From Synanceia verrucosa (lineage: Eukaryota > Chordata > Actinopteri > Perciformes > Synanceiidae), in the NCBI GenBank assembly GCA_029721515.1, contig CM056550.1:18351119-18415118 (forward strand): a DNA stretch of 64,000 nt, written 5' to 3'. Under the pieces are notes generated by a model, which was given only the letters and a program-made list of their open reading frames with translations, had not been told where the DNA came from and did not search any database. The position numbers and the translations under genes were made by a program. Positions 25,489-37,934 of this stretch are shown piece after piece (position 1 is the first letter of the stretch; every line of letters begins with the position of its first letter).

Positions 25489-25962
25489 TAGGAGTGAGTA
25501 AAAATATCGGTGTATTGCATATTTTTTGTATTACCCAGTTTGATATGGATCCAGAGGAAATGCTGAATCAATTCAAGCTTCCGACCAGTGGGGGGCGCTG
25601 TGAGCAACATGTCAGTGTGAAGCGAGCAGTGTAAAGCCGGCGCCTTCAAACTTAAAATCAAACGACTCAAAATGGACAAAAGTAATGTTTTGTGTCATCT
25701 TTCAGGTAGAACTGATATACCACAATAATACTTACTGTATACTTATTACATACTTATTTTTATACAAAGAAATTTATGGTGCCAGAGTTTTATTTTCAGT
25801 TGATAGCTGAGTCCTCAAAATGTGAGGTGACCTGAAGCACATATGTTCAAATGGGCATGAAAATAATAAAAAAAAAATACTAAAAATTCTTAACAAATAC
25901 TTTAATTATGTGATTTTGAATTGAGAATTGAAATCGAATCAAGAGTTTTTTTTTCAGCCCTA
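25489..25962 (+). mobile_element. MITE-E, probable hAT-like element
   Basis: Begins taggagtgagtaaaaatat and ends with tttttttcagcccta, whose reverse complement is TAGGGCTGAAA, so the tips are imperfect inverted repeats. Possible target duplication ctttttat / ctattatg is weak (4 of 8). Single copy in the window, so the assignment rests on ends only. Confidence 0.4.
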
Positions 25963-28071
25963 CTATTATGTTTACTCATGGTATACCGACACTGAATAAT
26001 ACTTGTTTGATATCTGACTTATGATTATTTTCTCACATTACAAAACATTTTTAGAGTTATTATTATATCTAATTGTTTTCTGTATACAAACAGCGTGAAA
26101 AGAACTTTGCCTGAATATAATAAAGTAAATAAATCTGCATTTTCTAAGCAAAGAAGATCAAAAATCTTTCCTGTGTGCTTCCTACTTGTTAACCTATATC
26201 TCAAATCAAACAGAGGATGTACTGCAGAGGAGCTTTAAGTGCTCTTGGTTTATCCCTGACTCCAAGCAGCTGGCCCTCTTATCTGACCCTCCTGGTCCGA
26301 TGCATATCTGCCCCTGCCTGAGTGGCTGAGAGCTGGCTTAGCATATGGATTAGCCGGGAATCAGACTCACGGCCGCATTGAGTCACTGCAGCTGCTAATG
26401 AAAACAAACTAGTGGCGTTGCTTCATGTGACCTCGGCGCTTCACCTCAGATCTGAGATATGGGAGAGGTCAGCTGTGGAGTTGTGCCTCGGGCCTCTTAA
26501 ATCAATCAGAGCTTATTTATGCTGCAGCTTCTGCACAGGTTGAAGCAGTTCAAGGTGCTTCCCAGGTGACTGACAGGACGAGCAGCAAAGAAGGACAAGA
26601 GCACCTCAACAATATGATGATGGAGGACCAATGCACACAAGACAATAAGATGTTAAAAAAATAGGAGAAAGTAAAAGCTAATAGTTATAAAGCAGTGTGA
26701 AATTAAAAAAAGGATCAGTAAAATTATGTGTATTTATAGATAGATACTGCTACTTTAATTAAACTAACTAAAAAAAAACAAAACAATTAAAATAAATTAT
26801 GATTTAAGATATATGTGGTGCCAATAACAAAAATAACAAATTAAATACAATAAAATAAATGATTAAGGAAATAACAAAATATCGTAGAATTATATAAATT
26901 TAAGAAATAGATCAAATAAATCAAATAAATATATCATTTAACACAATTTGACAAATTCAAGTAAATAAAATAAGAACCAGGCTTGGTCATAATGTTTGTA
27001 TATATCCAGACTTTTCCAGTCCAAGGAGAATAATTTCATTATCCTCTCCTTTATTAACTTCTCATAAGAGCATATGAGTCATGATACCATACATATGTAG
27101 ATCAAGAATAATCCCATGATCAGATAAAAAGCTTCAGATCAACATTTGTTGACTGACTGATGGCAGGATAACTTTTATTTATCATAAAATAAATAACACC
27201 ACCGGTTAGTTAAAACCATAGAGGTTCACCAGAACCTTCTTCAGCTCAGGCCTCCAGACCCAGACCCTGAGACCCAACAGAGACTCCACACTGCTGGCCC
27301 TGCTGGAGGGAAGGGAGGCTCAGCAGAACCAGAACCAGGACTACACAGAGCCTCCCTTCAGACCCCGCTGCAGTAAAATGACAGGTTTTCTAAAGGGACT
27401 CTGGTGCCTGGAAACACTGCTGCGTTTGTGTTGAGGGACTGCTAAAAGTGAAATAACTGTGGCTCCATACAGTGTGATGTTTCATAGTAATATTACCTTT
27501 AAACAGACTAAGCATAACAGAAATGGTGTTTGTTATGATGGCAGGGTTTTCAATGGGCAGCAGGAGAGACAGTTTTATTTGTACCGCCTGATATTTGACA
27601 GTTATTTCCTAATTTCATGCAGAGTTTGGGTCAGACCTGCAGCTCTCTCTGTCTCTTCTATAACTGGATGATTAATATACCGAGAATTAATCTCGACATT
27701 ATGTTTGTTGATACATCTTTCTGTGTTCATTTGTGTGTCTGTGTGTGGATGTGTGTTTATCCGCCTGTGTGCAAATGTTTATGTGTGTGAAAGCAGATGT
27801 GAAGCATTATTCAGTTTGCCTCTGCGGCCTGTGGTCCTGCTCAGTGTAACGTGATTGAACGTGATGCACAGAGCAGTAACAGTCCAAACATCAAGGCTGC
27901 AGGGATTCTCTTAACTACAGCGCTAAGGTTTCTGCACAGCTATGTGCAGCATGCAGCCAACAGTTCAAAAGGTCATTTCTCATCTTCACCTCGATGATGC
28001 TTGTTGATGCCTGACTGCTAATTATTCACGTGTTCTGCCAGGATCGAAGTACACTATAAGGGCTAATGTTA
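25963..28071. other. Intron 1 segment, AT-rich stretch included
   Basis: Contains an AT-rich, low-complexity stretch at 26640-26990 (aaataaat-like runs). A (TG)-rich interval lies at 27725-27790. No exon. Confidence 0.45.
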
Positions 28072-28204
28072 GCTAAATATCAATATGGCAATATATCGCA
28101 ATACTTTTTCCTCTGATATAATATTGATTTTTAATTTCTGAATATTGATTCCCAAAATCATGATATGTATCATATCGTGAAGTCCTTGCCAGTACCCATC
28201 CCTG
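28072..28204 (-). repeat. MITE-A copy 4 (truncated)
   Basis: Reverse copy with ggcaatatatcgcaatact, ctgatataatattgattttt, atgtatcatatcgtgaagtc and cagtacccatccctg at the end. Much of the middle is missing and the left tip is lost. Confidence 0.75.
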
Positions 28205-29251
28205 GAGAATAACAGGTCACAAAGAGTAAAGTTGTCAGAGAGATTATTAATACGTGCACCATAAAGAGCTGTAATCTCTCTCCATCGATGCATTCCTGAG
28301 CCGATGCGGAGCGCTGCCGGCCTTTTGTAAGTCGAGTGAGGTTCATCGTACTATAAACTCCCTTTGATTCCTGATGCCAGCCAAAGCCTTAGGTTAGACA
28401 CTTCATTTGCCTGCAGGATTAGACTACTAAGCCTTTTAGTGGTAAGCTGGTCACATGAAAATCTAACATCGCGTTTGCATAGACAAGAGAACCTTGCACC
28501 TTCTTCAGGGATTTTTCCTCCCTTGAACTCGGAGGCTCCTCCCATGTCATACCTGACTCGGCAGTGCCTGCATGCATCAGTGGCCATGTGGATTTCCTTG
28601 TGCAGAGCTGTGACTATCTGCAGGACTGGTCTCACTGCAGTCTGCCAGGGATCTTTCTGTAAGCCCTCTCACTCTCTGGAGTCTTTGGGCCAGTGGATGT
28701 TTTGCTTTAGTTGGCAAAGACATGAAGGAATCACACATTTTCTGTTGTGATTACAGAGTTCCCTGAGAGCCAATGTTGGAATGAAAGCTGGGATGTAAAG
28801 AAACGGCAACTGTGGTGAAGACAAGCGACCGCCAAGGTGAGAAATGTGATGCACACCTCTGGAGGGTCGGCATGTTTTCTGCTGAGTCACTCAATGTTCC
28901 CGTTTCAGCACATACTTAATTAACCGTGAACCTACATCAATGGGATCTGAGAGTGTATAGTTACATCGATGCCTCAAAGGGATGGAGGGGAGGCGGTGTT
29001 GTTTTTCCATTCTGGGACACAGTTTCTCATTTCCACAGGTGCAGATATCAGATCCTGTATGTATAGTACATGTGAGCACACATGTGCAGATCACTCACTT
29101 CAGATTTTTGCCTGTCAAAAGGAAAACGAGCCACATATTAAAACAAGCTGCGTCTTCGTAGCTTTCCCTGCTTTTTCTTTCTCAGCATGTTTTACAAATC
29201 AAATTGCATGTCAGAAAGCTTTGCATTTCCCTCATACTCAGTGACTCCTAG
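28205..29251. other. Intron 1 segment, no supported feature
   Basis: Overlapping open frames on both strands (28351-28750) show no family resemblance. No exon called. Confidence 0.35.
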
Positions 29252-29323
29252 TAGGGGTGGGTATTACGATATGATACGTATATCACGATATATTACCATA
29301 TCAATATTTATTTCACACTCCTA
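29252..29323 (+). mobile_element. MITE-A copy 5, 72-bp minimal form with target duplication
   Basis: TAGGGGTGGGTATTACGATA at the left and ATTTCACACTCCTA at the right, with only gatacgtatatcacgata / tattaccatatcaat between. Flanks actcctag (29244-29251) and actcttag (29324-29331) match in 7 of 8 bases. It is little more than two element ends, yet it has the hallmark of an insertion. Confidence 0.75.
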
Positions 29324-32284
29324 ACTCTTAGACATAATCACACCTCCACATCCCTGCACTTCACACTGATAAATCAGGTGTGGCTGACGGGGCAGGAAAT
29401 GGACACACTAGGATCAGCGAGGCGCTGCACCAGGTCTTTTTTAGGGCGAGTTTTTCTGTACGTCTGCTGGCGTCGGGCCAGTTGCGGCGACGAGCTGCAG
29501 GAGTCAGCGCTCTTCCTGAAGAGTGTCGAGGTTGCACTTTTCCGTTTCGTCATCGCTGCTAGCTGCAGGCTGACACGCTGTTCCTCAGTGACAGCTCCTG
29601 CCTTTGGTTCGCAGCAGCTCGTGTTGATTCATCAGCCTTTTTTTTAAGGATTTTTTTTTTTTACGTGCACTCAACGTGCTGCGCTGTGCATCAATTGTCA
29701 GGGTTCGATAACCTGAATGCAGCACTGACTGAATCCAGTTTTATTTTAAAATAAGTGAAGCTCAAAGACTGACCTGAGAGCTTTAATCACATTTAGTTGG
29801 CTGAGAAGGCAGAAGCAGTTAATGGTACAATAATAATAAACTTTATTTATACAGCACCAAGTGCTTTACAGCCTCATTAATGTTCACAACCTGCATCATC
29901 GAGCAAACAGCATGAAATGTTGATTGAATACATATCAGATGCATTGACTGAGCAGCTGTAGACACAATAAAGCAACAGGTGAAGCAGCTTGTTGTTATGA
30001 GCCACAGAGCCCACATCAGATCCACAAGTTTAGCTGAAGTTATTGATATTTGAATGAAAGAGCTACTCTGACGTGCCACTATCAGCAAGGAGTCTGTTGG
30101 TTTTATTGATCTCCTGATTTTTGATATTTAGTTGTGTCTTTTGGCTTCAGTGACTTCAGGCTGCATTAATGTGGAATAACGTGTTGTTCTTGGACATTAA
30201 TGTGGCTGCTTGTTGTGTCACACAAAAGCACGTTTTTTTTTTTCTGTTTCTAATCTGCATGACCTACCAGAAGTTGGATCAGCAGCACGTTACTTGAGGT
30301 CAGCGCATCATGTTAGTGATAACATGAAACATGTAGAGTATATAAACATCAGATGGACAGATATGCACCAACACTCACGCAGACGGCCACACGGTGTGTT
30401 TGAATTCCTACAGATAATCTGCCGACATTTATCTGTAACCAGGAAGCACCGGGGATCTGTAAAGCAGCATGCCCAGACGGAGAGTGGGCCCGGAGCCAGA
30501 GCTTGAATTACTTCGACTCGCCACCTGGTTGGGTAATCCCAGCGCACGTTTTAGGACAGCTCCCGCATTAAACCTCAATTTCAATTTGAGTGAATTGAAT
30601 TCCTCCGACGGGCATTCAATCCCCGTCTGGCTCCGACTGGAAGAAGTGAGCTTTATGGCCGTTAATGCTGCGCAGAAGAGAGACGCAATGACATTTAAAA
30701 TGAAACCATTAAAGTCAGACGGATGTGTCGCTATATTAATGCCGTTAGTGACATTTGAATAAGCATTTTTTGCTCTGTAATCAATAAACTAACTTAATAT
30801 TCTGCCTTGAGCCTCGTGGATGTCTAGACAGAATATCGTTTTTGCTCTGCAGAGAAGCCAGGGATTAATTTCGAAACACAATTACCAAGCATGCTGCTAA
30901 ATGACATTTCCAGGAACGGATGAAACAATAACTGAATAATGACTCTGGCTCGTACCAGGTGGAATTAGTTTGCCCGTGTGCGCCTTCATTTGTGGTTGTG
31001 TTAATGCTGCGTTGGTGACTTTACCTGCGCTGCAGCCAGGAGGCTCGACTGGGTCGTGGAAACTCTGTTTTTTTACTTGTTGTTGTTGTTGTTGTTGTGC
31101 AGGATAAACAAGGTGCAGCTGTCATGTCAGGGTGCAGCGCTGCAGCGACACAGTAGTGAAACTGTGCGGTTTCTTGGACAGCGCTCTCATTCATTGAGAG
31201 GAAGTGGTTTTTGCCTCCTCTCAGCTCAGTGGAAATGTTCCTCTTTTTGCAGCTCTGCTCTGATAATCTGTGATTTCACTCAGTCTCATGTCGGTCTGTA
31301 TTAAACACAGAGAGCAAACCACAGAGACGAGAAAGTGTGGTGGTGATTCTTGTTCATGCTCATGTAAATGTTGCTGGGCGATTAGTCAAAACGAGATTTC
31401 AGTTTACACTTTCAGATTGAACTGAGGTCATTTCCTCTGCGTACAAAATGTTGAGTTCAGATCAAGCTGATGGAAAGAGAGCTCCACTCAGTTGATAGTA
31501 TCGTCCACGTCGATGTATCAATCTGTCCCCCAAAACTCCACACAGTAACCTTCAGGTCAGTTTAAAAGACGGATGTGTTCAGCCTTCGAACGCACCATGA
31601 GAAATTCATGAGTGTCAACGCGCTCGCCGATGATAAGAAGAGCCTGCAGCAGCTCAGAGGACAAGCCGCCGTACGTTCCTGCACACTTCTTCTTTCTCTC
31701 AAGATCCTGAGTGAAGACGTCAGAGGCAGGAGTGGTGTAATGATGGATGAAATGTTTACAAGACAGGTTGTCTGGGAAAATAAGCAGTGTGTGTGGACAT
31801 GGTGGTGACCTGCGATGTGCAGCCTGGGTGTGAGTGTCCGCTGAATGGCTGAATGGTTGAATGGCTGCTGCTGCTCCTGATAACATGCTGTGAAACAGAT
31901 ATGATTGTATCAAACACTATCCACTTTCAGATTAACAGTGAGTGACTTCTTTGAGCGGACACATTGTTCTGAGCTCACAGGTTTCCTGTCAGGAGTGTTT
32001 CTGCACTTCTGCGAGTAGATGAAATATTCTCGTTCCTGCAATCAAGATAGGATGTTTACATGGATCCTTATTGTGAGTCATTACAGTGAATTAAACAGCT
32101 AACTGCTGCTGCCATGAGAGCTTTGGCCCTTTGGAGGCAGTTACATGTTAGTAAAGTCTACCGCTGCAGGATTAATCTGTTAGTTATTGTTGTTATTAAA
32201 TTATGCCTTAAGGATTTTGATTATTGATCAATAGCTTTGAGCATTTTTTAAGATTCAAAGTAGATATTCTCAGCGTTCAAATTC
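29324..32284. other. Intron 1 segment, possible conserved non-coding DNA
   Basis: Includes an aataataaactttatttat run at 29829 that resembles a fish retroposon tail, and a (TTG)n run at 31078-31098. The interval 30560-30790 is repeat-free and rich in ATTA motifs, a candidate regulatory element. No exon. Confidence 0.35.
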
Positions 32285-32288
32285 TTAA

Positions 32289-32776
32289 CTCTTTGAGTGT
32301 CATGGACATATTTCGACGTCATTTAAATCCGACGCTTGAGTGTCATCGATGTAAAAATACGTCAATTGGTTTTTCAGCAGCAGGTTGCCAATCCCAGTCT
32401 CCCACAGCCTGTGAGTAATTTTGGGGCTTCTGGGAGATGTAGTCAGAGCATAAAGAGACAGTATACACCACAGAGATCAAAACAGGAAGTGGAGACGATC
32501 GAGATTAGAGAGCAAAACAAACAGAATCTGGACAAAAAGTGGTGATTTTGGTGAAAGTGTCCTCTACTCTACCTCTGATAAAACAAGAATGGAACAAGAT
32601 AAAAACAAACATTTTTTTTATGATGAAATAGAGAGTCTCTTCTTTCATTTGAGCTGTTCAGTGTTTTCAGAGACATAGTACAAAATATTCTGTGGGTCTA
32701 GAAATATGACTGAAAATGGACAAAAACACTGGAACAAGACACTTTCTGTTTTATAAAACAGCTGGCACTTAATGAG
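32289..32776 (+). mobile_element. piggyBac-like MITE copy 2 (488 bp)
   Basis: Left flank TTAA (32285-32288), start ctctttgagtgtcatgg, right end cacttaatgag followed by ataa (decayed TTAA). It has the full internal order seen in copy 1 plus acaaacagaatctggacaaa and tgatgaaatagagagtctct, which copy 1 lacks. Copy 1 is thus internally deleted relative to this one. Confidence 0.75.
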
Positions 32777-33598
32777 ATAAATGTGAATGTTTTCTTGTTT
32801 CTTTAAAATTGAGTTATGGACAAAAGAAGTTTGAAGACTTTGGGGAAACACTGATCCACATTGTCCCCATTTTCTGTCATTTTTGACTCCAAACAACTGA
32901 TTGATTAATGGAGGAGATGATTGAAAATGAAAGTAGTCATTAGTTGGAGCACTGCTGAGGTCTTAGGGGATCGTATAATGGACCAGTTTGTAATTGCAGG
33001 GCATGATGGGACACCTGACACACCGTAGATGGTAATGAAACACAGGACCTCTGTGATAATCATCATTATGGTGAACTGTCTGAACACTCAGGATGTCCAT
33101 TTCCATTCCCCTCTATGGCTCCAGGTGTGATCATCTGTATTAATACTCATTGATCTGGATCCATTCATACGATCATGGCTGCTGTTAATCAGCAGCTATT
33201 TGAATTTTTAAATCATTTGTTTTATTTTCTTGTGTTACATTCTGTTAAATTAGGTTTGGTTGGATAAAAGTAGAGATGAGATGATTTCACCTCAGTTTTA
33301 GAGATCCAGCATTTGATTAACAAAATAACGTCAGGTTGTAACATGACATAATTGTTCATCGTTGTTAGTTAAATGTGAGGCTTTTTGGCCTTTTCTGATT
33401 TTTTTTTTGATATATGAATGTATAAAGAACTCATATTTGCTAAAACTGTCACTAAATGTACTGTTGATATTGTTAATATTAAAACTGTGGTGCAAAAAAA
33501 GGTTGTGGAGCCCTGACTAGGCTCTAACTTTGACACGATACCTTGTAAAATACTGATATTCAGTATTATTTATGATTATGATGTCTGGGACATTTTTG
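32777..33598. other. Intron 1 segment, no supported feature
   Basis: No exon or recognised repeat. Confidence 0.4.
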
Positions 33599-33713
33599 TT
33601 AAATAAATATTGAAACCGTTTCAAACAGTCAGTAATACTAATATTTTTGTAAGAATAAGACAACAGTCTTATGTTATAAAACCGATGGGCAGCTAAGGGT
33701 TAGGGTTCGATTC
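33599..33713 (+). repeat. Block shared with 37330-37440
   Basis: aaataaatattgaaaccgtt, then gacaacagtcttatgttat and cagctaagggttagggttc, correspond with gaps to aaataaatattgacacggtt, gacaactcttgttatc and tagctaagggttagagttc inside the composite at 37241-39395. In both places the block sits directly before a MITE-A body. Confidence 0.6.
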
Positions 33714-33721
33714 ATAGTCGT

Positions 33722-33932
33722 TAGGGGTGGGAAAAAATGGCAAGATGGCAATATATCGCACTGCTTTTTCTCCTGTTATAATATTGATTTTTAATTTCTC
33801 AATATTGATAAGCTGCATTTTAAATTTCTCAGTGGTCTATGTAGAATATCACCATGTATCACAATAATGTATCGTATCGTGACTCAAGTATCACTATATG
33901 TATTGTCAAGTCCTTACCAATACCCACCCCTA
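33722..33932 (-). mobile_element. MITE-A copy 6, 211 bp, perfect terminal repeats
   Basis: Tips TAGGGGTGGG and CCCACCCCTA are perfect reverse complements. Flanks atagtcgt (33714-33721) and atagacgt (33933-33940) match in 7 of 8 bases. The body reads ggcaatatatcgcactgct, ttataatattgatttttaat, gcattttaaatttctcagtg and caagtccttaccaataccca. This is the best single demonstration that the family has 8-bp, hAT-like target duplications. Confidence 0.85.
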
Positions 33933-35573
33933 ATAGACGTGTTATCATCAAAAATATTTTTAACGACGACCATCGTGAGGGGTGAACAAGATCGCTCACA
34001 CTGAGGTAGTTTAGTGACGCACAGAAAAGAGAAGTAAATGAATAATGTCATCAGATATAATTCAAAACGTCTGTCTCTGAAAACTCCGTGATCAAGGAGG
34101 AAAGAAGCCAGCGCGGACAGGAAGTGAACAGCCTGATGCCTTGTTGTCATGTGAAACTTGCCTTTGTTGTGCATTTCTGACACTGGATTATTAAACATTC
34201 ATTTGCAGATAAAAAGAAGCGATTATAGATGGGGAAAACAAACAGGGCATTGAAGTATAGCGGCTGGGGAAAAACTTTAGTCATGTGAACGAGCCGGATG
34301 AGTCCCTTTTTTTTTTTGATTTCATGCTAAATGCATGAATGCGGTCACGCTTCAGTGAATGACGCTGCAGCTCTGTGTTGATGGCAGCTGTGTTTACGCT
34401 CGACATACATTCTGGTTTTGCATTTTGTCCCTCTGAAGCGTCTCCTCCTCCCCTGGTTAATCTGTCCTCGAGGCGTCGTCAGTTGAGACGCAGAACAGGT
34501 GCAACAAGGAGCGATACCGACACAAGTTCCTGCTCAAACAGTCGCCACATTATATATGTGACATACAGAGAAAACAGGTTCAAAGTACTCAACCCTGTCG
34601 AACGCCTTTCCCTGTGTGAACGCCGTCTGTGTTTGCTCTCTATCAGGGCTCAGCTGTGTGGGATAATAGATAAAGACGCCATGTAACACGCAGACCTCAC
34701 AGGGTCTTTCACCTTTTAGACCGGGACAGAAAAGAAAGAGACAGAGTCTACTGGTTTTACAAGTTTAATGAGTTACACATCAGCACGGTACATGGAGAGA
34801 AAGTGGGACATTTTGTTGCTCTGGGGGAGAATGCATGCAAGAACATGCTGGTACTTCTATACTGCGAGTTTATGACTGCGTGTAGTATGTACAGTACCTG
34901 CGTTCACTTGGATCTGATAGTGTGTACTCTGGCAGTAATCTCATCTGGAGGTTGAGAGGCTCTCTGAGAAGCAAAACAAAAGCTAGCACATCTGTAGTCA
35001 GCATGTTTATTACATCCAAAAATGACAAAACTTGGTTGCAAAGTTCTGGATAAAGCCGTCATTTCCATAATCAGGGTTTATTCTTAGAGAGGGGGGCAAA
35101 GCCTGTGAGACAGCCAGGAGGGCAGAGCTAGCCCATGAGTGGTGGGCAGCGTTGACCAGTTTAGAAGGATTTCCAGCTCTCAAATATTCCAGTCGTCCTA
35201 CCCCTTCGCTTTTAGAGAAACTGAACGTTTTAATAACCTCTCCTCGGATATAAAGGCTCACAGCTCTCCATGCATGCCAGCGACGGCGTGCACAAACACG
35301 TATCCTGTGTCTGAGTGGATGTTTTCTCCTCTTTCCAGCTGGTACGGAGGGGATGGGCACAGGAATGCATCGGCCCACCTTTTTGTTCTGCGCTTGGATG
35401 CGTTCCAGGTCCGTTAACCACGTTCTGCACCTTCTCATTAAAGAAGCGGTTCTATAAGATGCCAGGCCGGTTTCAACGTGCACTGACTAGTTCCCCTCAA
35501 CTCATTGCGCGCAGAGGTGGACTACACTTTTATACCCTTTTCCCCACCATAGTTGTTGCATATGTTCATGCTT
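33933..35573. other. Intron 1 segment, no supported gene
   Basis: A 157-codon minus-strand frame at 35010-35483 is arginine-rich and unlike any protein I recognise; a weak retroelement resemblance was considered and rejected. No exon called. Confidence 0.35.
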
Positions 35574-35577
35574 TTAA

Positions 35578-35950
35578 CTCTTTGAGTGGCAGCTGTTTTA
35601 TAAAACAGGAAGTGCCTTGTGCCATTTTGAGTCATATTTCTAGACCCACAGAATATTTTGCACTATGACTCTGAAAACAGTGAATAGCTCAAATGAAAGA
35701 AGAGACTCTCTATTTCATCCTGAAAAACATGTTTGTTTTTACCTTGTTCCATTCTTGTTTTATCAGAGGTAGAGTAGAGGACACTTTTGCGCTCTAATCT
35801 CGATCATCTCCACTTCCTGTTTTGATCTCTGTGGTGTATACCGTCTCTTTATGCTCTGACTACATCTCCCAGAAGCCCCAACGTTACTCACAGGCTGCAG
35901 GAGAGCGCGATCTACGACCCATTGCGTCCATGGCACTCAAGCGCCAGATT
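35578..35950 (-). mobile_element. piggyBac-like MITE copy 3 (reverse)
   Basis: TTAA flanks at 35574-35577 and 35951-35954. Starts ctctttgagtggcagctg and carries the family blocks in reverse: ccttgttccattcttgtttt, gttttgatctctgtggtgta and gactacatctcccagaagcc. The far end (ggcactcaagcgccagat) corresponds to an internal point of copy 2, so this end may be truncated, and it joins MITE-A sequence at a shared attttaaat. Confidence 0.7.
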
Positions 35951-35954
35951 TTAA

Positions 35955-36065
35955 ATATTTTCCTAACAGTGATCTATGTAGAACATAGCAATATCACAAT
36001 AACGTATTGTGACTCAAGTATTGCGATACGTATTGTATTGTGAAGTCCTTGCCAATACCCCCCCA
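35955..36065 (-). repeat. MITE-A copy 7 (right half only)
   Basis: agtgatctatgtagaacata, ataacgtattgtgactcaag, atacgtattgtattgtgaag and tccttgccaatacccccc match the right half of reverse MITE-A copies. The left half is missing or replaced by the piggyBac-like MITE at 35578-35950. Confidence 0.7.
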
Positions 36066-37232
36066 GTACATATCCACTATGACTGCTGAGCTGATCCTTC
36101 CCCACTAAAGCCAGTTAGATCTGTATATATAATGGGATTAAGTTTGATAAAATTCACACCTTTTTTTGATTTAACTCGATGTTCGGTTGAATATTGCGTT
36201 TGACAGCATGAGTGATATGATTAATAATGTGAGAGTGATACAGAAGCCAGTACTGAACCAGACGTATGGCTCATATTATCATACATATTAGTCCCAAATG
36301 ACTGGAGAGCTTCTCATTTTAATGATCCTCTCTGCTGCTGCTTTGCGCCTTTATGTTCTTTTCTTTTCTTTTTTCTTTGTTTGTTTGTTGTTTGATCTCG
36401 CTCGGCGCTGCCGGCTCAAGTGGTTTCTCTCTTACTAAGTCGCTCGCGTCTCTTTTGGCAAAGCAGCTTGTGTTTGGAAACTCTGCCAAGTCTGTCAAAG
36501 TTAGTTCAGCTGAAATTTCTCTGCAGGATTCTCAGTGATTCAGGTCAGAGTAAAACAAAAAGAGCCAGAAAGAGTCAACAGGAAGCGCTTGAGGTTGGTC
36601 GGAAGGTTGTTTTGCATTGTTGCCTTGACCTTTACTGGCTGCAGGGGTCATATCAGTCAAGTGCTGGTAATGGTGCTGTGACCTTACCTCCCTCTGCATG
36701 GTTGGAGCTGACATTTGGCTGTTCCTGTAACTCTTTACAGCTCGGCGTTAAGTCCAGATCACAAGCACTGAGGTGAGACTGTTTCTGTTCAACAGCTGGG
36801 AAACTCATTTGTAAAATCTCTGACAAAATGTGTCAGTAGGTCGAGTCAGTCGGCCATCATGTTAGGAATTGTTGGCATGGTTTGATCGTTTTCAGAAAAC
36901 GCAGATTATCATCTCGACAAAGCGCCAGCATCCTGACTTTGTACGTTTCTGTAAAGCAGCAGTCCGGTGTTAATTTGACGCGTCCCCCACCCCTCTCTCG
37001 CTTGTTTTACTTATTATTGATATTATACCACATAACTAATAACTGTTGCCTGATGTGCTTCACCACAGCTCTGAACACAACACTGGCATTCAGTAGTTTG
37101 CAGAAACTTACAAAGCCAACATTTATCTGGGCTGTTTTTCAAAAATATTCCCTATTTCACACTATAGAGATGTTTACTGTCATAAAAGGGTCACAAGATC
37201 ATCAAATATTCCCCTTTAAGTGTCTGAAAAGA
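36066..37232. other. Intron 1 segment, no supported feature
   Basis: No exon or recognised repeat. Overlapping frames at 36353-36776 and 36882-37238 are unfamiliar. Confidence 0.35.
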
Positions 37233-37636
37233 GAATAAACTAGAGGTGGGAAAATAGTGCCATACTTTTTATTCTGATATAATATTGATTTTTTTGGTGT
37301 GTTGGAGGGAAAAGAGAGCTGAAAGTAAAGCAAAATAAATATTGACACGGTTTCAGATAGTTGTCAGTAAGACAACTCTTGTTATCAAATATTAATGAGT
37401 GTCTCCTGATGGTTAGCTAAGGGTTAGAGTTCAAATCAAGGAAATATTATTTCAATATAGCAATATATCGTGATACTTTTTCTTCTGATATAATATTGAT
37501 TTTTAATTTCATGATGTTATTATTATTATTTTTTTTCCCCAAAAAAAGTCATGTTTTGGGCCAGTTGTATATCCAGAGCAACTTCCACATTGAAAAAAAA
37601 TTACATATTACAAATTACAATTTTTGTGCATATATA

Positions 37637-37687
37637 CAGTCATGGAAAAAATTATTAGACCACCCTTGTTTTCTTCAATTTCTTGTT
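37637..37687 (+). repeat. Left terminal inverted repeat of the Tc1-type element
   Basis: 51 bp starting cagtcatggaaaaaattatt and ending caatttcttgtt, identical to the reverse complement of 39191-39241. Confidence 0.93.
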
Positions 37688-37934
37688 AATTTTAATGCCT
37701 GGCTCAACTAAAGGTACATTTGTTTGGACAATTATAATGATAACAACAAAAATAGCTCATGAGAGTTTAATTTAAGAACTAAGGATTATTCATTTTCCAT
37801 GGTTTTCTTGATAATAACCAAAATGACTTAAATTCTTACATCAATAGCTATGGCATTGTACCGCCAAAAACACTACTTTTAAGCATTCCATGTTTTCTTT
37901 TCTGTTTGCTTTAAACACATGATACACACAAGAG

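Noticed and set aside
29829..29880. aataataaactttatttat run, considered as a SINE
   Set aside because: Resembles a retroposon tail, but no body, RNA-polymerase-III boxes or target duplication could be seen.
35010..35483. Minus-strand 157-codon frame, considered as an endogenous retrovirus RNase H or envelope fragment
   Set aside because: A short HSDTGYVFVHAV-like reading in another frame was suggestive, but stops interrupt it and no second motif supports it.
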